Source of the DNA: JBBIRG01 sp964410965
Lineage (GTDB): Bacteria; CLD3; SB21; JBBIRG01
Length of the DNA: 64,000 bases
NCBI GenBank assembly: GCA_964410965.1
Contig: CAYPIY010000003.1
Span: forward strand, 62,001 to 126,000
Direction: 5' to 3'
This document shows positions 8,124 through 16,671 of this stretch, one piece after another (position 1 is the first letter of the stretch; every line of letters begins with the position of its first letter). Under the pieces are notes generated by a model. The model had not been told where the DNA came from. It worked only from the letters and a program-made list of their open reading frames with translations, and made no database searches. The position numbers and the translations under genes were made by a program.

Positions 8124-10202
8124 ATGCTCGATACGTTGACCATTCACGAACTGATCTGCTCGATCGAGAAAGTTAAGGGAAAAATCCTGATTCCCGATCA
8201 GGACGTGAACTGGCTGTGGGACAGCCTGAATCATCAGTATTACCAGATCGACGAAACCGACCGCGAGCTGATCCGGGAATGCTTTGAAAAAGAACGCGTC
8301 ATCAGCGAAATCAGGAAATCCACCGGTGAACCGCCCGGGCATTACCAGGAAAATATTTACATTCCGGTGATACCCGGCAACGGACACGCCAGGATCATTA
8401 TTAAATTATCCGTGGATGTAACGGATAAAATCCTCGGCGAAAAGCAACTTTTCGAGGAGCGGAACAAACTCGCCAATATTACCCAGCTTTCACCGGACGC
8501 GATCATCATCCTGAACTCCGGTTACGGCATTCAATCCTGGAACCACGGCGCGATGCAGTTGTTCGGATACCAGCACAGTGAAATAATGAACCGGTCGGTC
8601 AACGACCTGTTTTTCATTGAAAATGAATTCACGAAAACGATCGAACTGCTTGAACAAACGCAGGACCGGCCTGAGCTGATCACGTATCACATGACCCGGT
8701 GCCGCACAAGGGACAATCAGACCCTGTATTGCCAGATGACCTTGTTTACGCTGGACAGCGAAGACAAAAACAATCAGGAATATGTCGTCATTTTCCGGGA
8801 TATGACGAAGCAGAAACAGCTTGAGGATGAAGTCGCGCGCAGCATCGACAACATCACGAAGATCAACGAAATCAGTTCCTACATTCATTCGAGCCTTGAT
8901 AAGGAAGAAATTCTCAATATGATTCTCGTGGCCGTCACCGCCGGCCAGGGATTTAAGTTCAACCGCGCGTTCCTGTTCCTGATCAGCGAAGACCGGACGA
9001 TGCTGGAAGGCAAGAAAGCGATCGGACCTTCGAACGCTTTTGAGGCCGGCATTCTCTGGCAGGAACTTAACCAGAAAAACCCTACCCTGAAAGACATCAT
9101 GCTGAGTTACCGTGCAACGCAGGACGGCCGGGATTTCAGGGTGAACCAGATGATCGCGGACCTCAATATCCCCCTGATTCCGTTCGGACATGAAGTGGAT
9201 ATTCAGGAATACGCCGCGTTCCTTGACGCCATATTCGATGACCGCTGCGTTCTCATTACCCAGGATCAGCCGAAATACCTGACGCCAACGGTACGCCGGA
9301 TCTTTGAGACGGATCAGCTGGCCATCATTCCTCTTTCTTCCCGGGAAGGTGTGAACGGGGCGCTTGTGGTTGACAACGCCATCACGGGCCGCGCCATCAC
9401 GCTTCAGGAACTGCAGAGCCTCAAGATGTTCGCCAACCAGATCAGCACGGCCATCCACAACGCCGTAGTCCATGACACGCTGCAGACCAACATGGTTCAG
9501 CTGCAGCATCTTCACGATTCGCTCCAGAAAACCCAGCAGCAGATTATCCGCAATGAAAAACTGGCGGTCGTAGGCGCCATGTCGGCCAAACTCGCGCATG
9601 AAATAAGAAATCCGCTCGTCGCGATCGGAGGGTTTGCCCGGCGGATTCTGAACGGAAAATATGTTCCCGAAAACGAACGCTTCCTGAAAATCATTCTGGC
9701 CGAAGCCGAGCGCATGGAGGGCATTCTCAACGCGACGCTCAATCTTTCACAGAGCAAAGATCCCGCAAAAGTAACCCAGCCGATCCTGCCGGCGATTAAC
9801 CGGGCCGTCGCGGTCATCGGACAGCGGTTTGAAAAGTATCCGATCCGCGCCCATTATGACCTTGCCGAACACGTCAGGGAGGTCGCGTTCGATTTTGATA
9901 TGATTGTCCAGGTGCTGATCAACATCATGGTCAACGCAGCAGAAGCCATGACGGGCGGGGGAATACTAGGCATCAGCCTTCATCCCGCCGATGATGCCGT
10001 ACGGCTGGTCATCAGCGACACCGGCGAGGGAATGGATGAAAACCAGCTGAAAAGGATTTTCGACCCTTTTTATACTACCAAGGAACGGGGCTCAGGACTC
10101 GGACTGATTGTCGTCATGGATTTCCTGGAGCGTCACGGTTTCAGGTTCGGCATCGAAAGCGAAAAAGGTAAAGGGACGCGGTTCACGATTTATTTTCTTT
10201 AA
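8124..10202 (+). CDS. PAS-GAF sensor histidine kinase
   Basis: A soluble 692-residue kinase with no membrane span. Order: a PAC-like end of a first PAS (to about 105), a full PAS/PAC (about 115-230), a GAF-like domain with a central insertion (about 250-460), a coiled coil, HisKA with the H-box His492 in LAHEIRNPL, and a HATPase_c domain with N-box NIMVNAAEAM, G1 DTGEGM, F-box FDPFYTT and G2 GSGLGL. It is an orphan: no response regulator is adjacent. It converges tail-to-tail with ccmB, with only one base between the stop codons. Confidence 0.92.
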   Translation: MLDTLTIHELICSIEKVKGKILIPDQDVNWLWDSLNHQYYQIDETDRELIRECFEKERVISEIRKSTGEPPGHYQENIYIPVIPGNGHARIIIKLSVDVTDKILGEKQLFEERNKLANITQLSPDAIIILNSGYGIQSWNHGAMQLFGYQHSEIMNRSVNDLFFIENEFTKTIELLEQTQDRPELITYHMTRCRTRDNQTLYCQMTLFTLDSEDKNNQEYVVIFRDMTKQKQLEDEVARSIDNITKINEISSYIHSSLDKEEILNMILVAVTAGQGFKFNRAFLFLISEDRTMLEGKKAIGPSNAFEAGILWQELNQKNPTLKDIMLSYRATQDGRDFRVNQMIADLNIPLIPFGHEVDIQEYAAFLDAIFDDRCVLITQDQPKYLTPTVRRIFETDQLAIIPLSSREGVNGALVVDNAITGRAITLQELQSLKMFANQISTAIHNAVVHDTLQTNMVQLQHLHDSLQKTQQQIIRNEKLAVVGAMSAKLAHEIRNPLVAIGGFARRILNGKYVPENERFLKIILAEAERMEGILNATLNLSQSKDPAKVTQPILPAINRAVAVIGQRFEKYPIRAHYDLAEHVREVAFDFDMIVQVLINIMVNAAEAMTGGGILGISLHPADDAVRLVISDTGEGMDENQLKRIFDPFYTTKERGSGLGLIVVMDFLERHGFRFGIESEKGKGTRFTIYFL

Positions 10203-10203
10203 G

Positions 10204-10881
10204 CTATTCCTCAATTAGAAATCCGTACATAAGATACGAACCGGTCAGGAGGATCACGTCGAACGCGGTGAGAATGGCGATCCACCCGGTAATCGAAGCG
10301 GCCGGCGCAGGATTGAGAAGAATCTGCGTGGCTTCCACGGAAGAAAGAATCAAGGGGATGGTCACCGGAAAAAGGATCAGGGGCAGCAGGTTCTCCCTCA
10401 TTCGTGTATTCACCGTAACCGCCGATAACAGCGTGCCCGCGGCGACATATCCCAGTGACCCGAGAAACACCACTAGAAAAAGTTGAGGGAGCCGGTTCAG
10501 GACCGATACATTAAACCATACGCAGAACAACGGCACGGTCAGCCATTCTGTCAGCGTCAGCCAGAACAGCATCGTAAGGCATTTACCGAAAAAAATCATT
10601 CCTTTATCCGCGGGCATCAAAGCGACAGCCTGCATCATCCCGTTTTCCTGCTCATGGCTGTAAAGCCGGTTGAGTCCGAGCGTCGCGGAAAACGTGAAGG
10701 CAACCCATAAAATACCACCGCTGAAGGTTCCAGCATCCCCTGCAAAAGACCGGAACGCAAAATGAAAAATGATCAGCACCGCGGCAGCATACATCACCAT
10801 AGCGGAAAACATCTCCTTTGTTTTCCGTTCAATGAGGAGATCCTTCAGTATGACCGCCCACAGAATTTTAACATTTTCCAT
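10204..10881 (-). CDS. ccmB: CcmB-like heme-exporter permease
   Basis: A 225-residue, six-span membrane protein of the CcmB family, the permease half of the CcmAB ATPase that works with CcmC/CcmE in cytochrome c maturation. Supporting features are the N-terminal KDLLIERKTKEM cytoplasmic segment, the RLYSHEQENG loop after the second span and the regular spacing of hydrophobic helices. Neither ccmA nor ccmC is in this window. It is the last gene of a minus-strand run after the BamB-like and PEGA genes, 73 bp downstream of the latter. Confidence 0.8.
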   Translation of the reverse strand: MENVKILWAVILKDLLIERKTKEMFSAMVMYAAAVLIIFHFAFRSFAGDAGTFSGGILWVAFTFSATLGLNRLYSHEQENGMMQAVALMPADKGMIFFGKCLTMLFWLTLTEWLTVPLFCVWFNVSVLNRLPQLFLVVFLGSLGYVAAGTLLSAVTVNTRMRENLLPLILFPVTIPLILSSVEATQILLNPAPAASITGWIAILTAFDVILLTGSYLMYGFLIEE

Positions 10882-10954
10882 CTTGCCTACCCGGCGCCCT
10901 TACCTGATCCTTTTTATGGGATCTTCATTTTGCCTGAATATAAATCGGGGACTT

Positions 10955-11773
10955 TCAGTTCATGCGGAATAGAAAATATACCGATGCAGCGACATTGACC
11001 TGAAGTCCGATAAAACCGACAGTGGCACAACGGTCGTACCGTCGTGTTTTTTTTTCCAGGCGTTTCTGCTTTTCGATATTACCGAAATAATAAGCCAGTT
11101 TTGCCTCCTCAAAATAATCGTCGGCTTTCTTTTTACAGTATGCTGCGGCAGCCCCCGACATTACCGACAGCGAGAGAGCCGTGATCAGAGGTGTGAGGAA
11201 TCTCCTCTCCCCCCGGTTATGCCATGTTTGACTTTTGAACAGGTTCGGATTCACGGATAAGACCGGATTGATTTTGACCAGGTTCTCACTCAGCCGGCCG
11301 TTCCGAACCGCGGAATCCGGGATGGACACACGCATATCGGCAAATCCTCTTTTCCGGAATTCAATAACCGGAACGGACGCGGGCTCAATCTGTACGGGCG
11401 TCTGTCCGATTTTCAATCCGTCCGCGTATACATCGGCCCCGAAAGGAGAGGATTCGATCTCAAGAAATTCAGGAAACCGGCAAATGAGTGAGACGGATTG
11501 ACCCGCTTTCAAGGTTACAACCGTATCATAATCCATCATGCGCCGGTTCAGACGGTCAGGATTCGGAACGATAATGTGATATTTACCTTCCTTAAAATGA
11601 AAAGTTTTTTGCCCCGAACAGGAATAAACCGAATCCCGGATCCGGATCCGGCTGTTCGGCGGGATTTGATACAAAGTGATCACCGCGCCGGACCGTTCCT
11701 GAATCTGACTCTCCGCGGGTACAGGGATCACCATGAACAGGATGCAGAGCGTTGTGAACGGCAGTATTTTCAT
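10955..11773 (-). CDS. Secreted PEGA-domain protein
   Basis: A 272-residue protein with a signal peptide (about 1-22). A PEGA beta-domain is visible near residues 105-135 (IESSPFGADVYADGLKIGQTP), and two hydrophobic segments near the C-terminus (about 195-212 and 250-268) could anchor it in the membrane. PEGA domains are surface or periplasmic modules without known catalytic activity. The gene begins three bases after the stop of the upstream propeller gene, so the two are surely co-transcribed. Confidence 0.75.
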   Translation of the reverse strand: MKILPFTTLCILFMVIPVPAESQIQERSGAVITLYQIPPNSRIRIRDSVYSCSGQKTFHFKEGKYHIIVPNPDRLNRRMMDYDTVVTLKAGQSVSLICRFPEFLEIESSPFGADVYADGLKIGQTPVQIEPASVPVIEFRKRGFADMRVSIPDSAVRNGRLSENLVKINPVLSVNPNLFKSQTWHNRGERRFLTPLITALSLSVMSGAAAAYCKKKADDYFEEAKLAYYFGNIEKQKRLEKKTRRYDRCATVGFIGLQVNVAASVYFLFRMN

Positions 11774-11776
11774 GTT

Positions 11777-12943
11777 TTATTTTTCCGGAGATTGAAAAAC
11801 ATAAAGGGACTTGTTTTCCGCGGCTACCACCAGGTACCGTCCGTACACAACGGGACTGGATTTGATTCTTCCCGATGTCGGATAACTCCACTCCTGTACG
11901 CCCGACAGCAGTCGGACGGCGTAAAGGTTTCCGTCCTGCGAGCCGATATAGACGTACCGGCCTGTGATGACCGGCGTGACACTGATTGCGCCCCGGGTAT
12001 TGAATTTCCACCTGGGTTTTCCGTCAGCAAGGCTGACCGCATAAAGCGATCCGCCCGCCGATCCTGTGACGACAATTCCCTGCCCCGCTGCCGGCGCCCC
12101 GTAAATCATACAGGTATCGTAAGGCTCCAGCTGACGGCTCCAGATCATTGTGCCTTTTTCCGCGTCGAGACAGTAAATCCAGCCGTCCATGGTCGCGGCC
12201 AGAACGCGCTGAGAATCCACGACGGGGGGATGCATGACCGGCCGGTGCGCCTTAAAGCTCCAGTTCACCGTGCCGCGGAAACGGTTCAGCGACCGGATCG
12301 TCCCGTCGTCACAACCGATGATCACCGAGTTCAGATACAGCGCGGGTGAGGAATGACAGGATTTCGGTAGCGTATGGGTCCAGTGAACGTTGCCGTCTTT
12401 GTAATCCATGCAGTGCAAAACCCCTTTTTCCGTGGCCGCGTATATAAAATCGTCATAGATCAGCGGACTGTTTTCCAGGGGCCCGAGCGCTTTGATGAAA
12501 TTATATTTCCGGTCGTATACATTGTAGCTGATCAGCGTGTTTTTTCCGTTCGAGAGAGCGATGATGATGTCATGATGGTTTACGGATACGCCGTTCATAC
12601 CGGAATAGTTGAATTTCATTTTTCCGATCGACCGTCCGTTGCGGAGGTTATATGCATGAAAACGCGCGTCCTTCGTTGTTGCGTAAATAATGCTGTCGCT
12701 GACGGTGATCGTCCGGGTAAACGCGGACGTGCCTTCTTTTTTCCATACGAGCGTCAGCGGTGGCGTCAGATCGAAGGCTCTTGCGGCATTCCGGTTCCGT
12801 CCGCCGTTTTCCGTTTGCCAGTTGTCCGCAGCTCCTTTGCGGAAATCACCGGATATGCCGATGCTGCCCGTCGCGGAGCATGAGATGATAAACGGAACGA
12901 CCAGAATGAACGGCAGAAGGATGCGGATGAGATTAAGCTTCAT
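11777..12943 (-). CDS. PQQ-type beta-propeller lipoprotein (BamB-like)
   Basis: After start M at 12943 the 388-residue product begins MKLNLIRILLPF with an IISC lipobox, so it is probably an outer-membrane or periplasmic lipoprotein. The rest consists of about seven PQQ-like repeats (for example DGNVHWTHTLP, RGTVNWSF, GKPRWKFNTRG, GVQEWSYPTSG), as in BamB and other eight-bladed propellers. A longer reading from 13057 exists but puts 38 residues ahead of the signal peptide. No strong Shine-Dalgarno is visible. It heads an operon with the PEGA and CcmB genes. Confidence 0.78.
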   Translation of the reverse strand: MKLNLIRILLPFILVVPFIISCSATGSIGISGDFRKGAADNWQTENGGRNRNAARAFDLTPPLTLVWKKEGTSAFTRTITVSDSIIYATTKDARFHAYNLRNGRSIGKMKFNYSGMNGVSVNHHDIIIALSNGKNTLISYNVYDRKYNFIKALGPLENSPLIYDDFIYAATEKGVLHCMDYKDGNVHWTHTLPKSCHSSPALYLNSVIIGCDDGTIRSLNRFRGTVNWSFKAHRPVMHPPVVDSQRVLAATMDGWIYCLDAEKGTMIWSRQLEPYDTCMIYGAPAAGQGIVVTGSAGGSLYAVSLADGKPRWKFNTRGAISVTPVITGRYVYIGSQDGNLYAVRLLSGVQEWSYPTSGRIKSSPVVYGRYLVVAAENKSLYVFQSPEK

Positions 12944-13325
12944 AACATAAGTGTACGATAAATAATGATTGAATTCAAGCTTCATCATATTTTCAGCGGC
13001 CTCTGACATGAAAGGGCGACAGTGAAAAATGTCAGCCATGCAAGAGCCTTTTTCCATCGGACTCCGGAAAGTGATTTTGCTTCGGCCGGCGCTTCGCTGT
13101 CCCCGAAAAACAAAGTAGGAGCAGGAATGAAAAGACAGGCTGCCAGAGCCTTCAGGGACGGGTTTCGTTTTGGTTTTTTCTCATCCTGAGAAAATAAAAA
13201 AACGAACAAGGCGAATTCCGGCGAATATTATTTATTTATTGGACTTTTTTTCATACATTGTAAGTCATGATCAGGTATCGCATTGAATTGCATGATGAGG
13301 ATCATTTCAAAAACGGGAGGTTACC
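12944..13325. other. 382-bp divergent intergenic region
   Basis: It lies between the minus-strand propeller gene and the plus-strand UPF0173 gene and must hold both promoters. There is a 7-bp inverted repeat CTGACAT/ATGTCAG (13003-13009, 13029-13035) and an 8-bp hairpin TTTTCTCA/TGAGAAAA (13176-13194) with no T run. A 74-codon minus-strand frame (12985-13209) is open, but I could not support it as a gene. Confidence 0.4.
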
Positions 13326-14003
13326 ATGGCCAGTCTCACTTTTTTAGGACATTCCTGCTGGAAAATCGAAGCGGATAAGATGGTGATTATGATCGATCCT
13401 TTCATTAACGGCAATCCCCATTCCCCGGTTCAGGAATCCGAAGTCACTGCCGGTTACCTGATCGTTACGCACGCGCACGGAGACCATCTGGGCGATGCCG
13501 TTTCCATCGCGAAACGCTCGGGCGGCACCATCATCGCAAATTATGAAATCGCCGTATTCTGCGGAAAACAGGGGGCGGCAGTACACCCGATGCACATCGG
13601 CGGGAGCCATGTGTTTCCGTTCGGCAAAGTAAAACTGACGCCCGCCTGGCACGGTTCTTCCTTTCCGGACGGCTCCTACGGAGGAACCCCTGCCGGCTGT
13701 CTGGTAACGGTGGATGGCAAAACGGTTTACCACTCCGGCGATACAGGGCTTTTCATGGATATGCAGCTGATCGGAGAAATGAACCCGATCGATATCGCCC
13801 TGCTTCCGATCGGCGACAATTTCACGATGGGTATTGATGACGCCGTGAAAGCCGTATCGCTGCTGAAACCCAAAAAAGTGATCCCGATGCATTATAATAC
13901 CTATGATATCATCCGGTCCGATCCGGAAAAGTTCCGCGCGAAAGTAAAGTCCCTGAACGTGGCGGTTCAGATTCTGACTCCCGGTGAAAGAACGGAAATC
14001 TGA
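13326..14003 (+). CDS. UPF0173 metal-dependent hydrolase (MBL fold)
   Basis: A 225-residue cytoplasmic metallo-beta-lactamase-fold hydrolase. It has the HAHGDH metal motif (about residues 50-55), GHSCWKIE at the N-terminus, the HSGDTGLF aspartate ligand near 138 and a late PMHYNTY histidine, the arrangement of the UPF0173 family. The substrate is unknown. GGGAGG is placed seven bases before ATG 13326. It converges with the CorC-type gene on the other strand. Confidence 0.92.
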   Translation: MASLTFLGHSCWKIEADKMVIMIDPFINGNPHSPVQESEVTAGYLIVTHAHGDHLGDAVSIAKRSGGTIIANYEIAVFCGKQGAAVHPMHIGGSHVFPFGKVKLTPAWHGSSFPDGSYGGTPAGCLVTVDGKTVYHSGDTGLFMDMQLIGEMNPIDIALLPIGDNFTMGIDDAVKAVSLLKPKKVIPMHYNTYDIIRSDPEKFRAKVKSLNVAVQILTPGERTEI

Positions 14004-14045
14004 TTTCACGAATGAAGTGTCTGAGGGTAAACGTCGGATTTGGAT

Positions 14046-15329
14046 TCAGAGATGACCGCCGGTGTTCCGGATCAGGAATTTGTCGATCCGCAGGCCGTCC
14101 ATATCCATGACTTCAATCCGGTATGTTCCCTCGTCAAGAAAATCACCGGATTTCGGAAGCCTACCGAAACGATGGTAAAAGAAACCGGCCAGTGTAGCGT
14201 AGCGGTTATCCGCTTCCTGCCATGGGATATCGGGTATGATATCGGGCAGTTCATCGAGTTTGATCTGTCCGTCCACCAGGTAACTGCCGTCCGCCCGCCG
14301 GATCACCGCAGGCTCACTCGGTTCGGCTGTTTCGCCGATGACCCCCAAGGTCTGGTACAGAATGTCCTGCACCGTGATCATACCCTGCACCGAACCGAAC
14401 TCATCCACGACCAGAACCACCGAGCAATTCTGTTCACGGAACAGGTCTATGATTTTCGCAGCATCTGCCCGGAGTGGCACGAAAACGGGCTCTTTCAGAA
14501 TGGGCCGGATATCGGACCGCTGATTGTCCGGTAACGACAGGTAGTCTTTCACGGAAAGGATACCGATCACGTTATCCAGTGATTGGTCGCACACAATGAA
14601 CTTACTGTAGGGTTCCGACATGATCGTCCTTTGAATTTCCGCTTCAGGGCCACGGATATCGATCCAGACTATCTCCGTTCGGTGTTTCATCAACTGAACC
14701 GCTTCACGCCGGATTAACCGGAAAAATTTCTGATACAGCTCAAATTCGTTTTTGTCAAACAGACCTTCATGGTAAGCCTGCCGTATCAGCATTTTCAGTT
14801 CCTCGCCCGAAAGGGAGGTTTCAGGAGGCGAATCCAGTTTCAGAATTTTCAGGAGAAACCGGGTGGATACGGAAAGCGCCGAAACCACTGGCCGGAAAAA
14901 CACCGACAGAATTCGGATCGCCGGTACAATCAGAACCGCTGCCTTTTCCGGCCGGCGCAGCGCTATCGTTTTAGGCAGCAATTCGCCGAACAGAATGGAT
15001 GAGTAGGTAATGACCGACACTACCATGAACAGTGACAATTCATAAGCGTATTCCGGGAAAAAACCTCTGAACAACGGCTCAAAATCTTCCGCCAGCGCCA
15101 GTCCACCAACCATGCCCGAAACGACGCCGACCATGGTAATTCCTACCTGGATGGCAGATAAAAACTGCTCCGGGTTCCCTTTCAGGGACAGCACGAGCGG
15201 AGCGTAACGGGAGCCTTTCTGCGCCATCTCCTGAAGCCTTAACGCCCGGGAGGACACAAGGGCGATTTCCGATAACGCGAAGAACCCGTTACAAAGGATC
15301 AGTATGGTAATCAGTATGGCTTCTGTCAT
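14046..15329 (-). CDS. CNNM/CorC-type membrane protein (hemolysin C family)
   Basis: A 427-residue protein: DUF21 (CNNM) transmembrane domain with three to four spans (about 1-190, beginning ILITILILCNGFFALSEIAL), a CBS pair (about 205-330), and a C-terminal CorC_HlyC domain (about 345-425). The family is implicated in Mg2+/Co2+ transport or efflux; the older name 'hemolysin' is misleading. GGGAAACGGGC precedes the ATG. It is single, with 345 bp of unassigned sequence upstream. Confidence 0.9.
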   Translation of the reverse strand: MTEAILITILILCNGFFALSEIALVSSRALRLQEMAQKGSRYAPLVLSLKGNPEQFLSAIQVGITMVGVVSGMVGGLALAEDFEPLFRGFFPEYAYELSLFMVVSVITYSSILFGELLPKTIALRRPEKAAVLIVPAIRILSVFFRPVVSALSVSTRFLLKILKLDSPPETSLSGEELKMLIRQAYHEGLFDKNEFELYQKFFRLIRREAVQLMKHRTEIVWIDIRGPEAEIQRTIMSEPYSKFIVCDQSLDNVIGILSVKDYLSLPDNQRSDIRPILKEPVFVPLRADAAKIIDLFREQNCSVVLVVDEFGSVQGMITVQDILYQTLGVIGETAEPSEPAVIRRADGSYLVDGQIKLDELPDIIPDIPWQEADNRYATLAGFFYHRFGRLPKSGDFLDEGTYRIEVMDMDGLRIDKFLIRNTGGHL

Positions 15330-15674
15330 TTTGCCCGTTTCCCATTATTTCAGGTTTGTATGACACAATACCGGATGTACTCAGGGATGTCCTTTTGTAC
15401 ATATCTGTTTTCGGCCGGGTGATGGATAAGACACCGTTCTCGGGCATTTATACCCCTTGATGGACGCATGATGTAACTGATCCGTCCCCAGACCATTTCC
15501 CCGGCAATCGTGAACGGCATCGGATACAGCATGTTTTGTTTTCCGGTTTTGTTTTCCGGTTTTCTTTTTCATGGTTGTTTCCTGTAAGAATTGATTTTTC
15601 ATTCCGACGAAAGATGTTAAAAATATTTTCATCATGCAACGCCGGTTTGAAATATATTAAGCGGTGAAAAAATT
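15330..15674. other. 345-bp intergenic stretch without a supported gene
   Basis: Short frames of 60-84 codons occur on the minus strand but overlap one another in different frames and resemble no family. I see no tRNA, array or clear terminator. It presumably contains the promoter of the CorC-type gene at its left end. Confidence 0.4.
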
Positions 15675-16112
15675 TCATCGCGTGTAGGCGTCAGGATCAA
15701 ACCGTTCCATGAAGCGTTCGGGTTTGCTCAATTCTGTGAATCCGAATTGCCGGTACAGACCGTGAGCGTCCGCGGTCGATAAAGTCCATCGCCGTAACCC
15801 CCGGAGCTCCGGATGCTGAATGACGGTCTGCATCAGCCATTTTGAAAGTCCCGTCCCCCTGTATCCGGGCAGAACAAACACATCGCAGAGATAAGCTGAT
15901 GTGGCGTAATCGGTAATAACGCGCGCGAACCCGACCTGTTCTTTATTTTTCAGCAAGGTAAAACATAAAGAATGTTTCAGGCTTTTCGATACACGTTCCA
16001 GGGAAATCCCTTTCGCCCAGTAGCTCTCCTCGGATAAAAAACGATGAATAACCCTGACATCAGCTAGTTCCGGATCGGTTGTTATGAGGAATTCGCCTTT
16101 TTTTGATTCCAT
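15675..16112 (-). CDS. GNAT-family N-acetyltransferase
   Basis: A 145-residue acetyltransferase of the GNAT superfamily. The acetyl-CoA pyrophosphate loop is LPGYRGTGLSKWLM (motif A, about 83-96), followed by a WTLSTADAHGLYRQFGF motif B. The N-terminal SEESYWAKG pattern is found in small GNATs annotated as acting on amine substrates; the actual substrate is unknown. AGGA lies before ATG 16112. Single gene. Confidence 0.9.
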   Translation of the reverse strand: MESKKGEFLITTDPELADVRVIHRFLSEESYWAKGISLERVSKSLKHSLCFTLLKNKEQVGFARVITDYATSAYLCDVFVLPGYRGTGLSKWLMQTVIQHPELRGLRRWTLSTADAHGLYRQFGFTELSKPERFMERFDPDAYTR

Positions 16113-16269
16113 AATTATATTCCTGATTGTTGAAGAATGATTGTCATCAACGGGGATACATAAAATTTATGAAAATCATCGAAGAGCTGATTGATCGGAT
16201 TGTGGCTCCCGAAAAAGAAATTAGGGGATATATAACCATTGGATATTCGAGCAACGTTTTTTTTTGAAG

Positions 16270-16344
16270 TCGGGGTGGAGAGATTTGAACTCTCGACCTC
16301 TCGGTCCCGAACCGAGCACGCTAACCGGGCTGCGCTACACCCCG
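16270..16344 (-). tRNA. tRNA-Pro (anticodon CGG)
   Basis: The minus strand folds into a complete 75-nt cloverleaf: 7-bp acceptor CGGGGTG/CACCCCG with discriminator A, D arm GCGC/GCGT, anticodon stem CTCGG/CCGAG with loop TTCGGGA giving anticodon CGG, a five-base variable loop, and T arm GAGAG/CTCTC with loop TTCAAAT. The 3' CCA is not encoded. C1-G72 with A73 is the bacterial tRNA-Pro identity. Confidence 0.97.
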
Positions 16345-16354
16345 AATGAAACGG

Positions 16355-16600
16355 TTAACTCACGTCAACCTCAAAGGATTCTATGTTTGGATTTGCCAGA
16401 AGCTTCCGGCACATCTCCGCTACACTTCTTTCGGCCTCCGCTCTGGACGGATGGTCCAGCTTCATCTCAATCATTTTTCCGACGCGGATATCATCCACGC
16501 CTTGAAAACCCAGTGACTCCAGCGAGTGCAGAATCACTTGTCCCTGCGGGTCAAGGATTCCGGTTTTCGGCATGATTTTGATTCTTGCGGTTAACATCAT
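16355..16600 (-). CDS. purS: Phosphoribosylformylglycinamidine synthase subunit PurS
   Basis: An 81-residue PurS protein (LTARIKIMPKTGILDPQG, then VGKMIEMKLD). PurS is the small scaffold subunit that, with PurQ and PurL, converts FGAR to FGAM in purine synthesis. The length is normal. purQ and purL are not in the window, although purE, purK and purN are, so the purine genes are dispersed. Two successive ATG codons (16600 and 16597) are possible starts. It lies 10 bp upstream of tRNA-Pro on the same strand. Confidence 0.93.
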   Translation of the reverse strand: MMLTARIKIMPKTGILDPQGQVILHSLESLGFQGVDDIRVGKMIEMKLDHPSRAEAERSVAEMCRKLLANPNIESFEVDVS

Positions 16601-16671
16601 TTCCGTTTACTGTAACAGTGAGTCCCGTTCAAAAAGCCTGACAATATATCAATTTTTTTTTTAGATACAAA

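Noticed and set aside
11498..12349. Plus-strand frame of 283 codons
   Set aside because: Arg/His/Asp-rich shadow of the PQQ-propeller and PEGA genes, which are clearly coding on the minus strand.
12985..13209. 74-codon minus-strand frame with a hydrophobic centre
   Set aside because: No Shine-Dalgarno, no recognisable family, and it lies in the divergent promoter region; kept only as an open possibility.
15350..15678. Three overlapping minus-strand frames of 60-84 codons
   Set aside because: They overlap one another in different frames, have unnatural composition and no ribosome binding site.
16264..16575. Plus-strand frame of 103 codons starting MKSGWRDLNSRPLG
   Set aside because: Its first part is the translation of the complement of the tRNA-Pro gene, a well-known false call, and the rest overlaps purS.
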